Shown: positions 17,877 through 26,404 of the stretch, one piece after another
Position numbering within the stretch: position 1 is the first letter of the stretch
Layout: the number at the start of each line of letters is the position of its first letter
Translations under genes and position numbers: made by a program
Assembly: GCA_017938215.1 (NCBI GenBank)
Contig: JAGBBZ010000023.1
Span: 124,001-188,000, forward strand
Length of the DNA: 64,000 nucleotides
From: Eubacterium sp.
GTDB lineage: Bacteria > Bacillota > Clostridia > Lachnospirales > Lachnospiraceae
Direction of reading: 5' to 3'
Notes under the pieces: generated by a model
What the model was told of the DNA's origin: nothing
The model's input: the letters and a program-made list of their open reading frames with translations, nothing else
The model's database searches: none

Positions 17877-19118
17877 ATGAAAAACTATGTGAAGGCAATT
17901 GTCGCAATGACATTTTTAATGGCGGCGGTTGCTATGATGCCCAATGTGGCGAAAGCAGTAAGTGAACCAGCAAATGTAAAACAGACCGTGGGAACCGACC
18001 ACTCCATCACCGTGCGATGGGATAATAGCATCGATGCGGATCGCTATTATGTAGTGTGGAGTGAAGATGGACAGACATGGTCGGAGCCGAAAAATAATTT
18101 CAGTAAATTGCAGTATACGGCGACGGGATTGACAGCGGGAAAAAGCTATTTTATCTCGGTATGTGGTGTAGACAATATGGGAACGTCCACAGAGGATGAC
18201 GACGTGTATAGTGCGTGGACACCAGCGATTGAAGTGGTAACAGCGCCGATCGTTTCCACGGTAAATGGAATCACTACCCAAGTTTCAAGTAACTCCGTAA
18301 CCTTTAACTGGATTCCGGTAGAGGGAGCGACTTCGTATGTGGTGAAATATTATGATTCACCGATTGCAACTACAACGGATACGCAGTATACTGCCAAGAA
18401 CCTTGGGGAAGGGTATACGTATGCTGTGCGTGTATATGCCGTGCGTAATTCGGCATCAGGATTTGCGGCACAGGGCGGTTATTATGCAGGCCAGGCTACC
18501 ACCACGAAAGCAGAAGTGAAACCTCCAAAAGCCCAAAAAGCAAATTTTGGTATCTATGAGTCAAGTGCGTTAGCTGGAACCGTTAAGTTTGTTGCTTCGG
18601 ATCCGAGTCTGACTGCTCAGGGATATGAATTGGACATCCGCAAATTAAAGGGTGGGAAAAAGGTTCGAACCATTCAGTCCAGCACCAATGTATCCGTTAG
18701 TCATTCCTTTAAAAAGAATGTGGCTTACAAATATCGAATGAGATATTATACGGTGGGAAATAATGGAAAGAAGATTTATGGGAAATATTCTCCATATCGC
18801 TATTTTTGCTTGCACGCGGTAAGTGGGAAAAAGGTTTATAGCTTAGGCGGCCAATCCACGCGTTTGGATTTGAAGTGGAAAAAGGTGGCAGGTGCCAAAA
18901 AGTATGAGATATACATATCGAAACAGGCAAAAAGTGGTTATAAGAAGATTAAGACTTTGGGAAAGAACAAGAAAAAATATTCTTTCTACAAATATGGTAA
19001 GACGGAATTGGTGAAAACACAAACGTATTATACGAAAGTTGTAATGAAATTGAAACATGGTAAGAAGACGGTGAAAAATGATACGCAGTCTATTATTCGA
19101 GCAGTTGCGGTAAATTAG
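17877..19118 (+). CDS. Secreted protein with two fibronectin type III domains (tandem paralogue 1)
   Basis: 413 aa. Residues 1-25 are a signal peptide ending AKA. FN3-like domains follow at about 28-115 (NVKQTVGTDHSITVRWDN) and 118-205 (ATSYVVKYYDS, AKNLGEGYTYAVRVY). Residues 215-413 form a lysine-rich C-terminal module (KKVAGAKKYEIYISKQ, KHGKKTVKNDTQS) common in Lachnospiraceae surface proteins. No sortase motif or catalytic domain is seen; a binding or wall-associated role is inferred. AAAGGAG lies 9 nt before ATG 17877. The next gene is a paralogue with the same layout. Confidence 0.85.
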   Translation: MKNYVKAIVAMTFLMAAVAMMPNVAKAVSEPANVKQTVGTDHSITVRWDNSIDADRYYVVWSEDGQTWSEPKNNFSKLQYTATGLTAGKSYFISVCGVDNMGTSTEDDDVYSAWTPAIEVVTAPIVSTVNGITTQVSSNSVTFNWIPVEGATSYVVKYYDSPIATTTDTQYTAKNLGEGYTYAVRVYAVRNSASGFAAQGGYYAGQATTTKAEVKPPKAQKANFGIYESSALAGTVKFVASDPSLTAQGYELDIRKLKGGKKVRTIQSSTNVSVSHSFKKNVAYKYRMRYYTVGNNGKKIYGKYSPYRYFCLHAVSGKKVYSLGGQSTRLDLKWKKVAGAKKYEIYISKQAKSGYKKIKTLGKNKKKYSFYKYGKTELVKTQTYYTKVVMKLKHGKKTVKNDTQSIIRAVAVN

Positions 19119-19152
19119 TTTGTGTCTTAGTAAGAACATGAGATGTTAGATG

Positions 19153-19182
19153 TTGACAAATATACCTAATATAAGGTAAAAT
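19153..19182 (+). promoter_or_regulatory. Promoter of FN3 paralogue 2
   Basis: Perfect TTGACA and TAAAAT separated by 18 nt. About 20 nt downstream (19201-19216) the sequence AAAACG-ATTG-CGTTTT is an inverted repeat in the leader, similar in form to LacI/CcpA-type operators but not a full match to the cre consensus. Confidence 0.6.
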
Positions 19183-19245
19183 CAGTATAAAATGTAGTCG
19201 AAAACGATTGCGTTTTGTCAAAATAAGAAAGGAGTTATTGTTGAG

Positions 19246-20499
19246 ATGAGAACTTTAACAAAAGCAATTGCAACATTGGCATTGGCGGCAGCAGCTATGG
19301 TTATGGTACCAAATGTAGCAGATGCAGCGGGTGTGCCAACGAATTTGAAGCAGACAGATGCTTCTGGCTCAAGTGTGAGTTTTGCATGGGATGCAGTAAT
19401 AAACGCAGATGATTATTACACATCCTGGAGTACAGATGGTGTGAATTGGTCGGATGGAGCGAGAGCCTATGGGGCAGATGATACGTATTACGACCTTAGT
19501 CCTGGAAAAACATACTATGTTCGAGTATGTACCATGGAAGAGGGCGCAACTTATAGCGATCCTGACATTTACAGTGATTGGTCTGCACCATTGGAAGTAG
19601 TTACTGCTCCGGATGCAAGTGGAATGAAACCACTTTCAGCAGTATCCACATTGCCAAATTCCATTACCTTGTCATGGACAGCAGCAGAAGGTGCTACTGC
19701 TTATGAAGTAGCTAGTGGATATGGTGCAGAGAAGGTAGAGGGAACGACAACCGATACATCCTTTACGGTACCAAACTTGGCAGCAGATACACTTTACTGG
19801 TTGTATGTAACACCAGTTCGTACATCCATCAGCGGATATACAGCAAAAGCCTCTCGTTTGTACGATCTTTACAGAACAGCAGAGGCACCAGTTGTAGTTA
19901 CCGCACCAGGAACAGCAAGTGGTTCGAACTTCGGTGTACAGACATTCTCTTCTAGTTCTTCTTCTGCAGCTACCGTTTCCTTCTATGCAACAGATCCTTC
20001 TCAGAAGGCAGCTGGATATGAAGTAGAAATTCGCAAGATCAAAGGTGGAAAGAAAGTGAAGACAGTAGATTCTACATCTAGCATTTCCCCTACTGTAGGT
20101 CTTAAGAAGAATACACCATACAAATACCGTATTCGTTTCTACACATTGTCCAATGGACAGAAGTTGTACGGCGGATATTCCGCATACCGTTACTTCACAC
20201 TTCATAAGATTACAGGTAAGAGACACTATCAGCTTCTCGGTAGCACATGTAAGATCAAAATGAAGTGGAAAAAAGTAACAGGTGCGAAAGGCTACACCGT
20301 TTATATTTCTAAGAGCTCCAATGGCGGATTTAAGAAAGTAAAGAGCCTTGGCAAGAATAAGAAGTCCATTACCATTACAAAGATGGGCAAAAAGAAATTG
20401 AGCAAGTACACAAAATATTACATCAAAGTAGTTGCTAAAGTAAAAGACGGTAAGAAGACTGTGAAAAATGATGCACAGGCAATCCAGAGCACATACTAA
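19246..20499 (+). CDS. Secreted protein with two fibronectin type III domains (tandem paralogue 2)
   Basis: 417 aa, same order as its neighbour: signal peptide ending ADA, FN3-like domains at about 30-120 and 125-215 (SITLSWTAAEGATAYEV, TVPNLAADTLYWLYV), a short serine-rich linker (SSSSSAATVSF), and the lysine-rich module ending KDGKKTVKNDAQAIQ. It has its own strong promoter, a GGAG ribosome binding site, a clean terminator and codon use typical of highly expressed genes (ACA, GCA, GTA), unlike paralogue 1. Probably an abundant extracellular or wall-associated protein; function unknown. Confidence 0.85.
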   Translation: MRTLTKAIATLALAAAAMVMVPNVADAAGVPTNLKQTDASGSSVSFAWDAVINADDYYTSWSTDGVNWSDGARAYGADDTYYDLSPGKTYYVRVCTMEEGATYSDPDIYSDWSAPLEVVTAPDASGMKPLSAVSTLPNSITLSWTAAEGATAYEVASGYGAEKVEGTTTDTSFTVPNLAADTLYWLYVTPVRTSISGYTAKASRLYDLYRTAEAPVVVTAPGTASGSNFGVQTFSSSSSSAATVSFYATDPSQKAAGYEVEIRKIKGGKKVKTVDSTSSISPTVGLKKNTPYKYRIRFYTLSNGQKLYGGYSAYRYFTLHKITGKRHYQLLGSTCKIKMKWKKVTGAKGYTVYISKSSNGGFKKVKSLGKNKKSITITKMGKKKLSKYTKYYIKVVAKVKDGKKTVKNDAQAIQSTY

Positions 20500-20524
20500 T
20501 AAATATTTGGGTTAAATGATAGAG

Positions 20525-20559
20525 AAACCGCTTCCGCATAATGTGGGAGCGGTTCTTTT
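20525..20559 (+). terminator. Terminator of FN3 paralogue 2
   Basis: Arms AACCGCT (20526-20532) and AGCGGTT (20548-20554), extended inward by CC/GG and GCA/TGT pairs, followed by TCTTTT. Confidence 0.8.
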
Positions 20560-20636
20560 ATTACTTGACAATCCTAGAGGAAAGTGGGAAAATATATAAT
20601 GTATGCAAATTTACAAAACTAGGAGTTGAAAAATAT

Positions 20637-22244
20637 ATGAAACATCGATTTGAGGGGTATCTCCGAGTAGGGATTACGATGCTGGTGGCAGGGCTTCTAT
20701 GGTGTAGTGGCGCCGATAAAGAAGTGATGGCGAAGCCAAGAGCAAAGAAAATTCGTGTGGATGCCAGCAAACAATTATTAATAAATAAAAAAGAGAAAAA
20801 ACGTCTGAAGATAAAAGTTACACCGAAAAAAGCCAGTAAGGCGGTAAGTTGGACATCTTCACGAAAGAAAGTTGTATCTGTGACCAAAAAGGGAGTTATC
20901 TATGGAAAACGTTACGGAAAAGCAACAATTACCGCAAGAGCATTAGACGGTTCCGGGAAAAGTGCACGAATTCAAGTGCAAGTAGGACGTAAGATAGCAA
21001 AAATCGAAATTCCAACTACGACATTGAATTTGGATGTGGGGGCAAAGGCAAGCGTAAAACCAAACATAACTCCAGCCAATGCAACCAGAAAGAAAATAAA
21101 ATATACTTCCTCGAATAAAGATGTAGTAAGCGTGAGTTCTACAGGTGTAGTTACAGCGAAGGCAGATGGGACTGCAAGCATTACGATTAGCACTACCGAT
21201 GGTTCTGGAAAGAAGGAAGTGTGTAAGGTTCAAGCAGTGATTCCTTCCGAATCGGTTACCGTTAACACCGACAATACGGAACGTCGAATTTCCACAGGGG
21301 AGAGCCTTCAGATTCGTGCATCGGTACAACCAACCAATGCATCCAACACAGAGTTACGTTTTGTGAGCACCAATCCGGCAGTAGCTTCGGTGTCAGAAAT
21401 GGGAAAAGTGACTGGTGTTGCACCAGGGACTACAACAATTCGTGTCGATGCCGCCGATGGACGTTCTACGGCATCCATTGATGTGGAGGTGTATAAAATG
21501 GAATTGAAAAATGAAAAATTAATTGCCCATCGTGGATTTAGTTCTCAAGCGCCAGAAAACACGACAGCAGCTTTCCAGTTGGCAGTGGATAATGGGTTCT
21601 GGGGTGTGGAATGTGATGTAAGAAAAACACTGGACGATGAGTTCGTAATTATGCATGATGCAGATTTGAGTCGCATGTGTGGAAAGTCCTGGACATTGGC
21701 GAATCTGGATATTACGCAATTGAAAACCTGTAATATTGTATCTGGAAATAACATTGAGAAATACCCTGATTTGAAGGTGCCGACGCTGAAGGAATACCTA
21801 CAGATTATGGCAACCAGTGATACGATTCATCCGTTTATCGAATTGAAAGAGGAATGCTCGGTGGATGAATTGACAACACTGGTGGAACTTGTGGAGAGCT
21901 ATGGAGTGTTAGGACGTACGTACTTTATCAGCATGCACCAGTCCAATTTATTGGCATTGAAAGAAATCGAGGATGTGAAGAAAAACCAGTTGCAATATGT
22001 ATATGGAGCAGAAAGTGGCAATAAGACTACAGCAGTAGATAACAGTATTATCGAGTGGTGTATACAAAATGCCATAGATTTGGATGCTAGACATACATTG
22101 ATTTCACCTTCCGATGTTTCTAGACTTCATGAAGGTGGTAGAAGGGTTAATGTGTGGACCGTTAATGCGCTGGACAAGGCATACAACCTTGTGACCAATG
22201 CGAATGTGGATATGATAACCACAGAATATATGTTGAATTCATAA
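20637..22244 (+). CDS. Secreted BIG2-repeat glycerophosphodiester phosphodiesterase
   Basis: 535 aa. An N-terminal signal/anchor (residues 9-27) is followed by three BIG2 Ig-like repeats at about 40-110, 115-200 and 205-290 (SWTSSRKKVVSVTKKGVIYG, YTSSNKDVVSVSSTGVVTA, FVSTNPAVASVSEMGKVTG). From residue 294 comes a GDPD domain with LIAHRGFSSQAPENT, VECDVRKTLDDEFVIMHD and the C-terminal VNVWTVNALDKAYNL. GDPDs split glycerophosphodiesters to glycerol-3-phosphate and an alcohol using Ca or Mg; outside the cell the substrate may be teichoic-acid or lipid-derived. Start ATG 20637 has AGGAG 11 nt upstream. Confidence 0.88.
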   Translation: MKHRFEGYLRVGITMLVAGLLWCSGADKEVMAKPRAKKIRVDASKQLLINKKEKKRLKIKVTPKKASKAVSWTSSRKKVVSVTKKGVIYGKRYGKATITARALDGSGKSARIQVQVGRKIAKIEIPTTTLNLDVGAKASVKPNITPANATRKKIKYTSSNKDVVSVSSTGVVTAKADGTASITISTTDGSGKKEVCKVQAVIPSESVTVNTDNTERRISTGESLQIRASVQPTNASNTELRFVSTNPAVASVSEMGKVTGVAPGTTTIRVDAADGRSTASIDVEVYKMELKNEKLIAHRGFSSQAPENTTAAFQLAVDNGFWGVECDVRKTLDDEFVIMHDADLSRMCGKSWTLANLDITQLKTCNIVSGNNIEKYPDLKVPTLKEYLQIMATSDTIHPFIELKEECSVDELTTLVELVESYGVLGRTYFISMHQSNLLALKEIEDVKKNQLQYVYGAESGNKTTAVDNSIIEWCIQNAIDLDARHTLISPSDVSRLHEGGRRVNVWTVNALDKAYNLVTNANVDMITTEYMLNS

Positions 22245-22267
22245 TGTAAGAAAGGTGGAAAATACAA

Positions 22268-23053
22268 ATGATTTCGATGGGAAAAATAATTTCCATGATA
22301 TTTTGCGTGGTAATATGCGTTGCTGTTATTGCGATTCCGAGCTTGATGATTAAGAAACGTTCTAGTAAGCTGGAAACAGGGCTTTTAGGAGCATTGTGTT
22401 ACGGATTTTTAGGCTATGTATGGCAGTATATCTTTTTTATTTTCTTTGCGACTTTTGTGATGGGAACGTTGAAGAATACAGGCGTATTTTTACAGATTTT
22501 GATGACCTTAGCGTCTACTGCGCTTACTATTTTGAGTTTGTTTTGGGGAATCTATCTTACCAATCAGAAGCAACGTTCGCTATATCGAAGTGCGGCGATT
22601 GGTATTGGATTTTCTTGTGGTAAAATGGCGATTGAATTGATTTATTCTAATTTGTATCGTGTGTATTTTGCATTTCAGATTAATGGCGGGACCTTTCAGG
22701 CAGATCCGGAAATCAAGGCATCGATTCTATCAACTAGTACAACGACGATTTATCTGGACACCTATCGCTGTGTTCTGATGTTTTTCGTTGTATTTGCCTT
22801 AGCGCTTATCATGGGGCATTTGTATTTGAAAGAAGATGTAAAGAAGATGAGCATTCTTGCGGGAATTCTTTACGAAGTAGTTACGTTGGTAAACTTGTTG
22901 CTTGGCTCCGTGATACCGGGAATTGCGGGAACCATTGTACAACTTGTATTTTTGACTGCAGTGGGAGCGGCGGCAGCAATGATTCTTTGGAATTGGTTCC
23001 GGACAGGAAAAGTAGTGTTGAATCCTTTGGAGATTATGCGTAAGGAGAAATAG
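22268..23053 (+). CDS. Polytopic membrane protein, possibly YhfC-like
   Basis: 261 aa with about seven to eight hydrophobic helices (for example IISMIFCVVICVAVIAIPSL, ILMTLASTALTILSLFWGIY, VLMFFVVFALALIMGHLYL, TIVQLVFLTAVGAAAAMILW). The FSCGKMAIELIY and LYEVVTLVNLLLG segments recall YhfC-family putative intramembrane peptidases, but the match is weak. It ends exactly where the HD gene begins, which suggests co-transcription. Function not assigned. Confidence 0.6.
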   Translation: MISMGKIISMIFCVVICVAVIAIPSLMIKKRSSKLETGLLGALCYGFLGYVWQYIFFIFFATFVMGTLKNTGVFLQILMTLASTALTILSLFWGIYLTNQKQRSLYRSAAIGIGFSCGKMAIELIYSNLYRVYFAFQINGGTFQADPEIKASILSTSTTTIYLDTYRCVLMFFVVFALALIMGHLYLKEDVKKMSILAGILYEVVTLVNLLLGSVIPGIAGTIVQLVFLTAVGAAAAMILWNWFRTGKVVLNPLEIMRKEK

Positions 23054-23641
23054 ATGGAAAAATTGGATGCGTTGTTTGATTTTTTTCGTGAAATCGATAA
23101 TGAGAAAAAGATTGGTCGTCAGACTTGGTTGACGGGAGCGCAGCGAAAGGAAAATGATGCGGAACATGCATGGCATGCGGCAATCATGGCAATTTTGCTC
23201 AGCGACTATGCCAATGAAAAAATCGATGTGTTGAAAACCGTGACCATGATACTGATTCATGATATTGTGGAAATTGATGCGGGAGATACTTATGCTTACG
23301 ATGAAGTGGCAAAGGAGACACAGCGGGAAAGAGAAGAAAAAGCGGCGGAGCGAATCTTTGGTATGTTACCAAAGGAACAGGCAACAAAATTCCGGGATTT
23401 GTGGGAAGAATTTGAAGCAAGAGAGACACCGGAAGCAAAATTTGCCCGTGCGTTGGACAATATTCAACCGATGATGTTGAACGATGCCACCGATGGAAAG
23501 GCATGGCGAGAGCACAGTGTCCACAAAGAGCAAATTATGAAACGCAACCGATATACGGCAGAGGGCTCGAAGCAACTATGGGACTATGCTTACGAACATT
23601 TTATACAATCCAACGTGGAAAAAGGAAATATAATAGAATGA
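23054..23641 (+). CDS. HD-domain phosphohydrolase (YfbR/HDDC2-like)
   Basis: 195 aa. Metal ligands of the HD superfamily are visible: H in NDAEHAWHAAI, the HD pair in MILIHDIVEIDAGDTYAYD, and a distal D in ARALDNIQPMMLND. The spacing resembles 5'-deoxynucleotidase YfbR and human HDDC2, which hydrolyse deoxynucleoside monophosphates. It starts immediately after the membrane gene and its TGA overlaps the rsuA ATG (ATGA). The nucleotidase role is from the family. Confidence 0.85.
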   Translation: MEKLDALFDFFREIDNEKKIGRQTWLTGAQRKENDAEHAWHAAIMAILLSDYANEKIDVLKTVTMILIHDIVEIDAGDTYAYDEVAKETQREREEKAAERIFGMLPKEQATKFRDLWEEFEARETPEAKFARALDNIQPMMLNDATDGKAWREHSVHKEQIMKRNRYTAEGSKQLWDYAYEHFIQSNVEKGNIIE

Positions 23642-24387
23642 AAATGAGATTGGATAAATTTATAGCAGATTACACAGAACTGACGCGTTCTCAGGCGAAA
23701 AAAGTGATTCGCGACGGAGCGATTCGTGTGAATGGAACTGTGACCAAGAAGGGGGATGACAAGGTGTCATTCTCCGATTCTATTTTTTGGGGAGAACAAG
23801 AAATCCGGGGACAACAATATCAATACATTATGTTAAACAAACCAGCGGGGGTAGTGTCGGCCACCACGGACAACCATGACACTACAGTTGTAGAACTGTT
23901 GCATCAGACGAAGCCTTTTGAGGGAGAAGAGGAATTGTCTCTTTTTGCAAAGGATTTGTTTCCCATGGGACGATTGGACAAGGACACCGAGGGCTTATTG
24001 ATATTGACAAATGATGGTGAATTGGCTCATCACATCCTCTCGCCGAAGTACCATGTGGCGAAAACGTATTATGTACGTTTGGATGCGGATTTAGAAGCGA
24101 GTGACATCGAAGCGATGAAGCGTGGATTGGATATTGGAGAGAAGCGTATCACAAAACCGGCAGAATTGGAAATTTTGGCAGAGAGGGAATGTTATCTTAC
24201 GATTACAGAAGGAAAGTTCCATCAGGTGAAGCGAATGTTTGCGGTACTGGGAAAGCATGTGGTGTATTTGAAACGAATGTCGATGGGCGGGGTTGTACTA
24301 GACGAGATGTTACCAAGTGGTGGATGGCGATTTATGACGGAAGAAGAGATTATGAAATTGAAGGGAGATAGTCATGGCAAAGAATAA
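23638..24387 (+). CDS. rsuA: Small ribosomal subunit rRNA pseudouridine synthase RsuA-type
   Basis: 249 aa. N-terminal S4 RNA-binding domain (MRLDKFIADYTELTRSQAKK), then the RsuA/RluB/E/F catalytic domain with the active aspartate in MGRLDKDTEGLLILTNDG, plus NKPAGVVSAT and EGKFHQVKRMFAVLGK. RsuA makes pseudouridine 516 in 16S rRNA; RluB-like specificity cannot be excluded. The start at 23638 overlaps the HD gene stop; a longer in-frame extension from 23503 is inside the HD gene and rejected. It overlaps the RNase H gene by 14 nt. Confidence 0.92.
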   Translation: MKMRLDKFIADYTELTRSQAKKVIRDGAIRVNGTVTKKGDDKVSFSDSIFWGEQEIRGQQYQYIMLNKPAGVVSATTDNHDTTVVELLHQTKPFEGEEELSLFAKDLFPMGRLDKDTEGLLILTNDGELAHHILSPKYHVAKTYYVRLDADLEASDIEAMKRGLDIGEKRITKPAELEILAERECYLTITEGKFHQVKRMFAVLGKHVVYLKRMSMGGVVLDEMLPSGGWRFMTEEEIMKLKGDSHGKE

Positions 24388-25003
24388 ATATTATGCAGTG
24401 AAAGTGGGAAAAACTCCTGGGATTTACCATACATGGAATGAGTGTAAAGAACAAGTGTCGGGGTATTCCGGAGCGATATATAAAAGTTTTTCTACACTTG
24501 TAGAAGCAAAGAGATTTATAGGAATCGGTCAAATGAAGCTGGAAGAACCGGCCGAGTTGCCAATGCAGGAGGAAGTATTGGCACAAGAGGGCGAAACGGC
24601 AGTGGCATACGTGGACGGAAGTTACAATGTGGCCACGGGAGAGTATAGCTGTGGTGTGGTGTTTATGACTGGTGGCGAAGAACTTCATATGGCACAAAAG
24701 GGTGAGAATCGGGAACTTGCTACCATGCGAAATGTGGCGGGAGAGATCCTTGGATCCGAACTTGCCATGAGAAAGGCAGTGGAGCTTGGTCTGAGTAAAT
24801 TGTCCATTTATCATGATTATCAGGGAATTGCTTCTTGGTGTCTGGGAGAATGGAAGACCAACAAAGAGGGGACAAAGGCGTACAAGGAATATTATGATTC
24901 CATTCGAGACAAGGTGGATGTTACATTTGTAAAAGTAAAAGGACATTCCGGTGACAAGTATAACGATTTGGCAGATGAATTGGCAAAGAGTGTTATCTTT
25001 TAA
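24374..25003 (+). CDS. rnhA: Ribonuclease H with N-terminal viroplasmin/hybrid-binding domain
   Basis: 209 aa. Residues 4-48 are the RNA:DNA hybrid-binding (caulimovirus viroplasmin) domain: YYAVKVGKTPGIYHTWNECK and SFSTLVEAKRFIG. The RNase H fold follows with AYVDGSYN (first Asp), GEILGSELAMRKA (Glu), and SIYHDYQGI (Asp), ending VKGHSGDKYNDLADELAK with His and the fourth Asp, so the DEDD core is complete. It degrades RNA in hybrids. Translationally coupled to rsuA. Confidence 0.93.
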   Translation: MAKNKYYAVKVGKTPGIYHTWNECKEQVSGYSGAIYKSFSTLVEAKRFIGIGQMKLEEPAELPMQEEVLAQEGETAVAYVDGSYNVATGEYSCGVVFMTGGEELHMAQKGENRELATMRNVAGEILGSELAMRKAVELGLSKLSIYHDYQGIASWCLGEWKTNKEGTKAYKEYYDSIRDKVDVTFVKVKGHSGDKYNDLADELAKSVIF

Positions 25004-25094
25004 AAGTTTCACATTTTATTAACATTATCGTGATAAAGGATTCAAGATTGTTGTGTATGATAGAGAAAATGAACAACAACTAGGATGTGATTAT

Positions 25095-25814
25095 GTGAAA
25101 AATAATATATTAACAAAACTGACAACAAAGCAAGAGGGCGATATCGAAATTGTTGATGTGGTGGATGCCGATGAAGGAGAATTGTTGCTTCCACAGGCCA
25201 GTGACCGTCTGGACATGGAGGAACAATATCGGCAAATTATGTTCTTTTACGAGGCGGGGATTCAGCAGGTGACAGCAAAACTGGAAATCCTCAATAAAGA
25301 ATTTCAGTACTGCAACGACCGGAATCCCATTGAGAATATCAAAAGCAGGGTGAAGAGTTCGGATAGCATCATACAGAAGATGCAGAAGAAGGGATTGCCT
25401 TTGACCTTTAGTTGTATGATGAATAACATTTTCGATATTGCGGGAGTGCGTGTGGTATGTCCGTTTATTACGGATGTGTACCATGTCTCTCGTATGTTGA
25501 TGAATCAGACGGATGTAGAAGTGCTTCGCGTCAAAGATTACATACAGTATCCCAAGGAAAATGGGTATCGTAGTTTGCATGTGATCGTAATGGTGGACGT
25601 GTTTTTCTCGGATCAAATGAGAAAGGTGCCCATCGAATTGCAGTTTCGTACCATTGCTATGAATTTTTGGGCAAGTACGGAACATCAGCTGCGATATAAA
25701 AAAGAAAATGAATTTACACCTGATATGCACAAGCAGTTGAAGCGCTGTGCTGATTTGATGGCGCGGGCGGATCGAAAAATGCAACGGTTGGCGGAGAATC
25801 TTCGGGTGGAGTAA
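25095..25814 (+). CDS. Small alarmone synthetase (RelA/SpoT-domain GTP pyrophosphokinase)
   Basis: 239 aa from the chosen GTG. Stand-alone (p)ppGpp synthetase domain of the YjbM/RelQ class: NPIENIKSRVKSSDSIIQKM, FDIAGVRVVCPF, the G-loop region YIQYPKENGYRSLHVIV, and QFRTIAMNFWASTEHQLRYK. No HD hydrolase or TGS/ACT domains, so it makes alarmone only. The frame is open from 25053, but GTG 25095 has AGGATG 9 nt upstream; the true start is uncertain. Followed by a 62-nt hairpin. Confidence 0.88.
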   Translation: MKNNILTKLTTKQEGDIEIVDVVDADEGELLLPQASDRLDMEEQYRQIMFFYEAGIQQVTAKLEILNKEFQYCNDRNPIENIKSRVKSSDSIIQKMQKKGLPLTFSCMMNNIFDIAGVRVVCPFITDVYHVSRMLMNQTDVEVLRVKDYIQYPKENGYRSLHVIVMVDVFFSDQMRKVPIELQFRTIAMNFWASTEHQLRYKKENEFTPDMHKQLKRCADLMARADRKMQRLAENLRVE

Positions 25815-25816
25815 TG

Positions 25817-25878
25817 GCGATATCGCAAGCATGAACCGGAAACTCAGCGAATGTTTCCTTTCATGCTTGTGATATCGC
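25817..25878. other. Long hairpin between alarmone synthetase and marR
   Basis: Arms at 25817-25834 and 25861-25878 pair over 18 bp with a single G-U (GCGATATC / GATATCGC ends), with an inner GGAAAC/GTTTCC stem. No T-run follows on the plus strand, so it may act as a processing or stability element rather than a classical terminator. Confidence 0.6.
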
Positions 25879-25898
25879 GGTATGTTGCGAGGTGAGGC

Positions 25899-25927
25899 TT
25901 GACAAACAAGCCTTTTTTGTTTATAGT
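25899..25927 (+). promoter_or_regulatory. Promoter of the marR-hydrolase pair
   Basis: Perfect TTGACA and TATAGT separated by 17 nt; 42 nt upstream of the marR ATG. Confidence 0.8.
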
Positions 25928-25949
25928 ATTGTTTAGAAGCTAAACAATA
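25927..25949. promoter_or_regulatory. Perfect palindrome at the marR transcription start, likely autoregulatory operator
   Basis: Ten-base arms TATTGTTTAG and CTAAACAATA with a 3-nt centre, overlapping the end of the -10 element and the start point. MarR proteins commonly repress their own operon from such sites. Confidence 0.75.
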
Positions 25950-25968
25950 AAAGAGAGGGGCAACATAT

Positions 25969-26394
25969 ATGTTTGAAAGCATCTATCGATTGATAAATAA
26001 ATATAATCAGAAGTCTCGTGTGGCAAAGCATTATGGGACGGAAGATTTGTTATACTCTGCCGAGGTCCATATGATTGAAATTATTGGTTCTGAAGAAAGG
26101 ATTACAACTACAAAGTTGGCAGAGATATTAGGGATAACAAAAGGTGCTGTTTCCCAAATTACTCGAAAATTATTGATGAAAGATATGATTCTAAAAGAGG
26201 CTTCGAAGGAGAAAAATAATGAGGTGTTAATCTCGTTAACGGAAAAAGGCAGAACCGTATTTTTATATCATAGGAATATGCATAATGAAATGTTTAACAA
26301 ATTGAATATGATTTTAGACGAGTTGCCAGAAGAAAGTAAAAAAGCAATGAAGAGAATGATTCGTGTAATCGAAGAATCATTCGACGAGATGTAG
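25969..26394 (+). CDS. MarR-family transcriptional regulator
   Basis: 141 aa winged helix. The DNA-binding helices read ITTTKLAEILGITKGAVSQITRKL and the wing KEASKEKNNEVLISLTEKGR; N- and C-terminal helices form the dimer interface (FNKLNMILDELPEESKKAM). GAGAGGGGC precedes the ATG. A perfect palindrome overlaps its promoter, and it ends 10 nt before an alpha/beta hydrolase gene that it probably controls. The inducing ligand is unknown. Confidence 0.9.
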   Translation: MFESIYRLINKYNQKSRVAKHYGTEDLLYSAEVHMIEIIGSEERITTTKLAEILGITKGAVSQITRKLLMKDMILKEASKEKNNEVLISLTEKGRTVFLYHRNMHNEMFNKLNMILDELPEESKKAMKRMIRVIEESFDEM

Positions 26395-26404
26395 GAGGAT
26401 ACAC

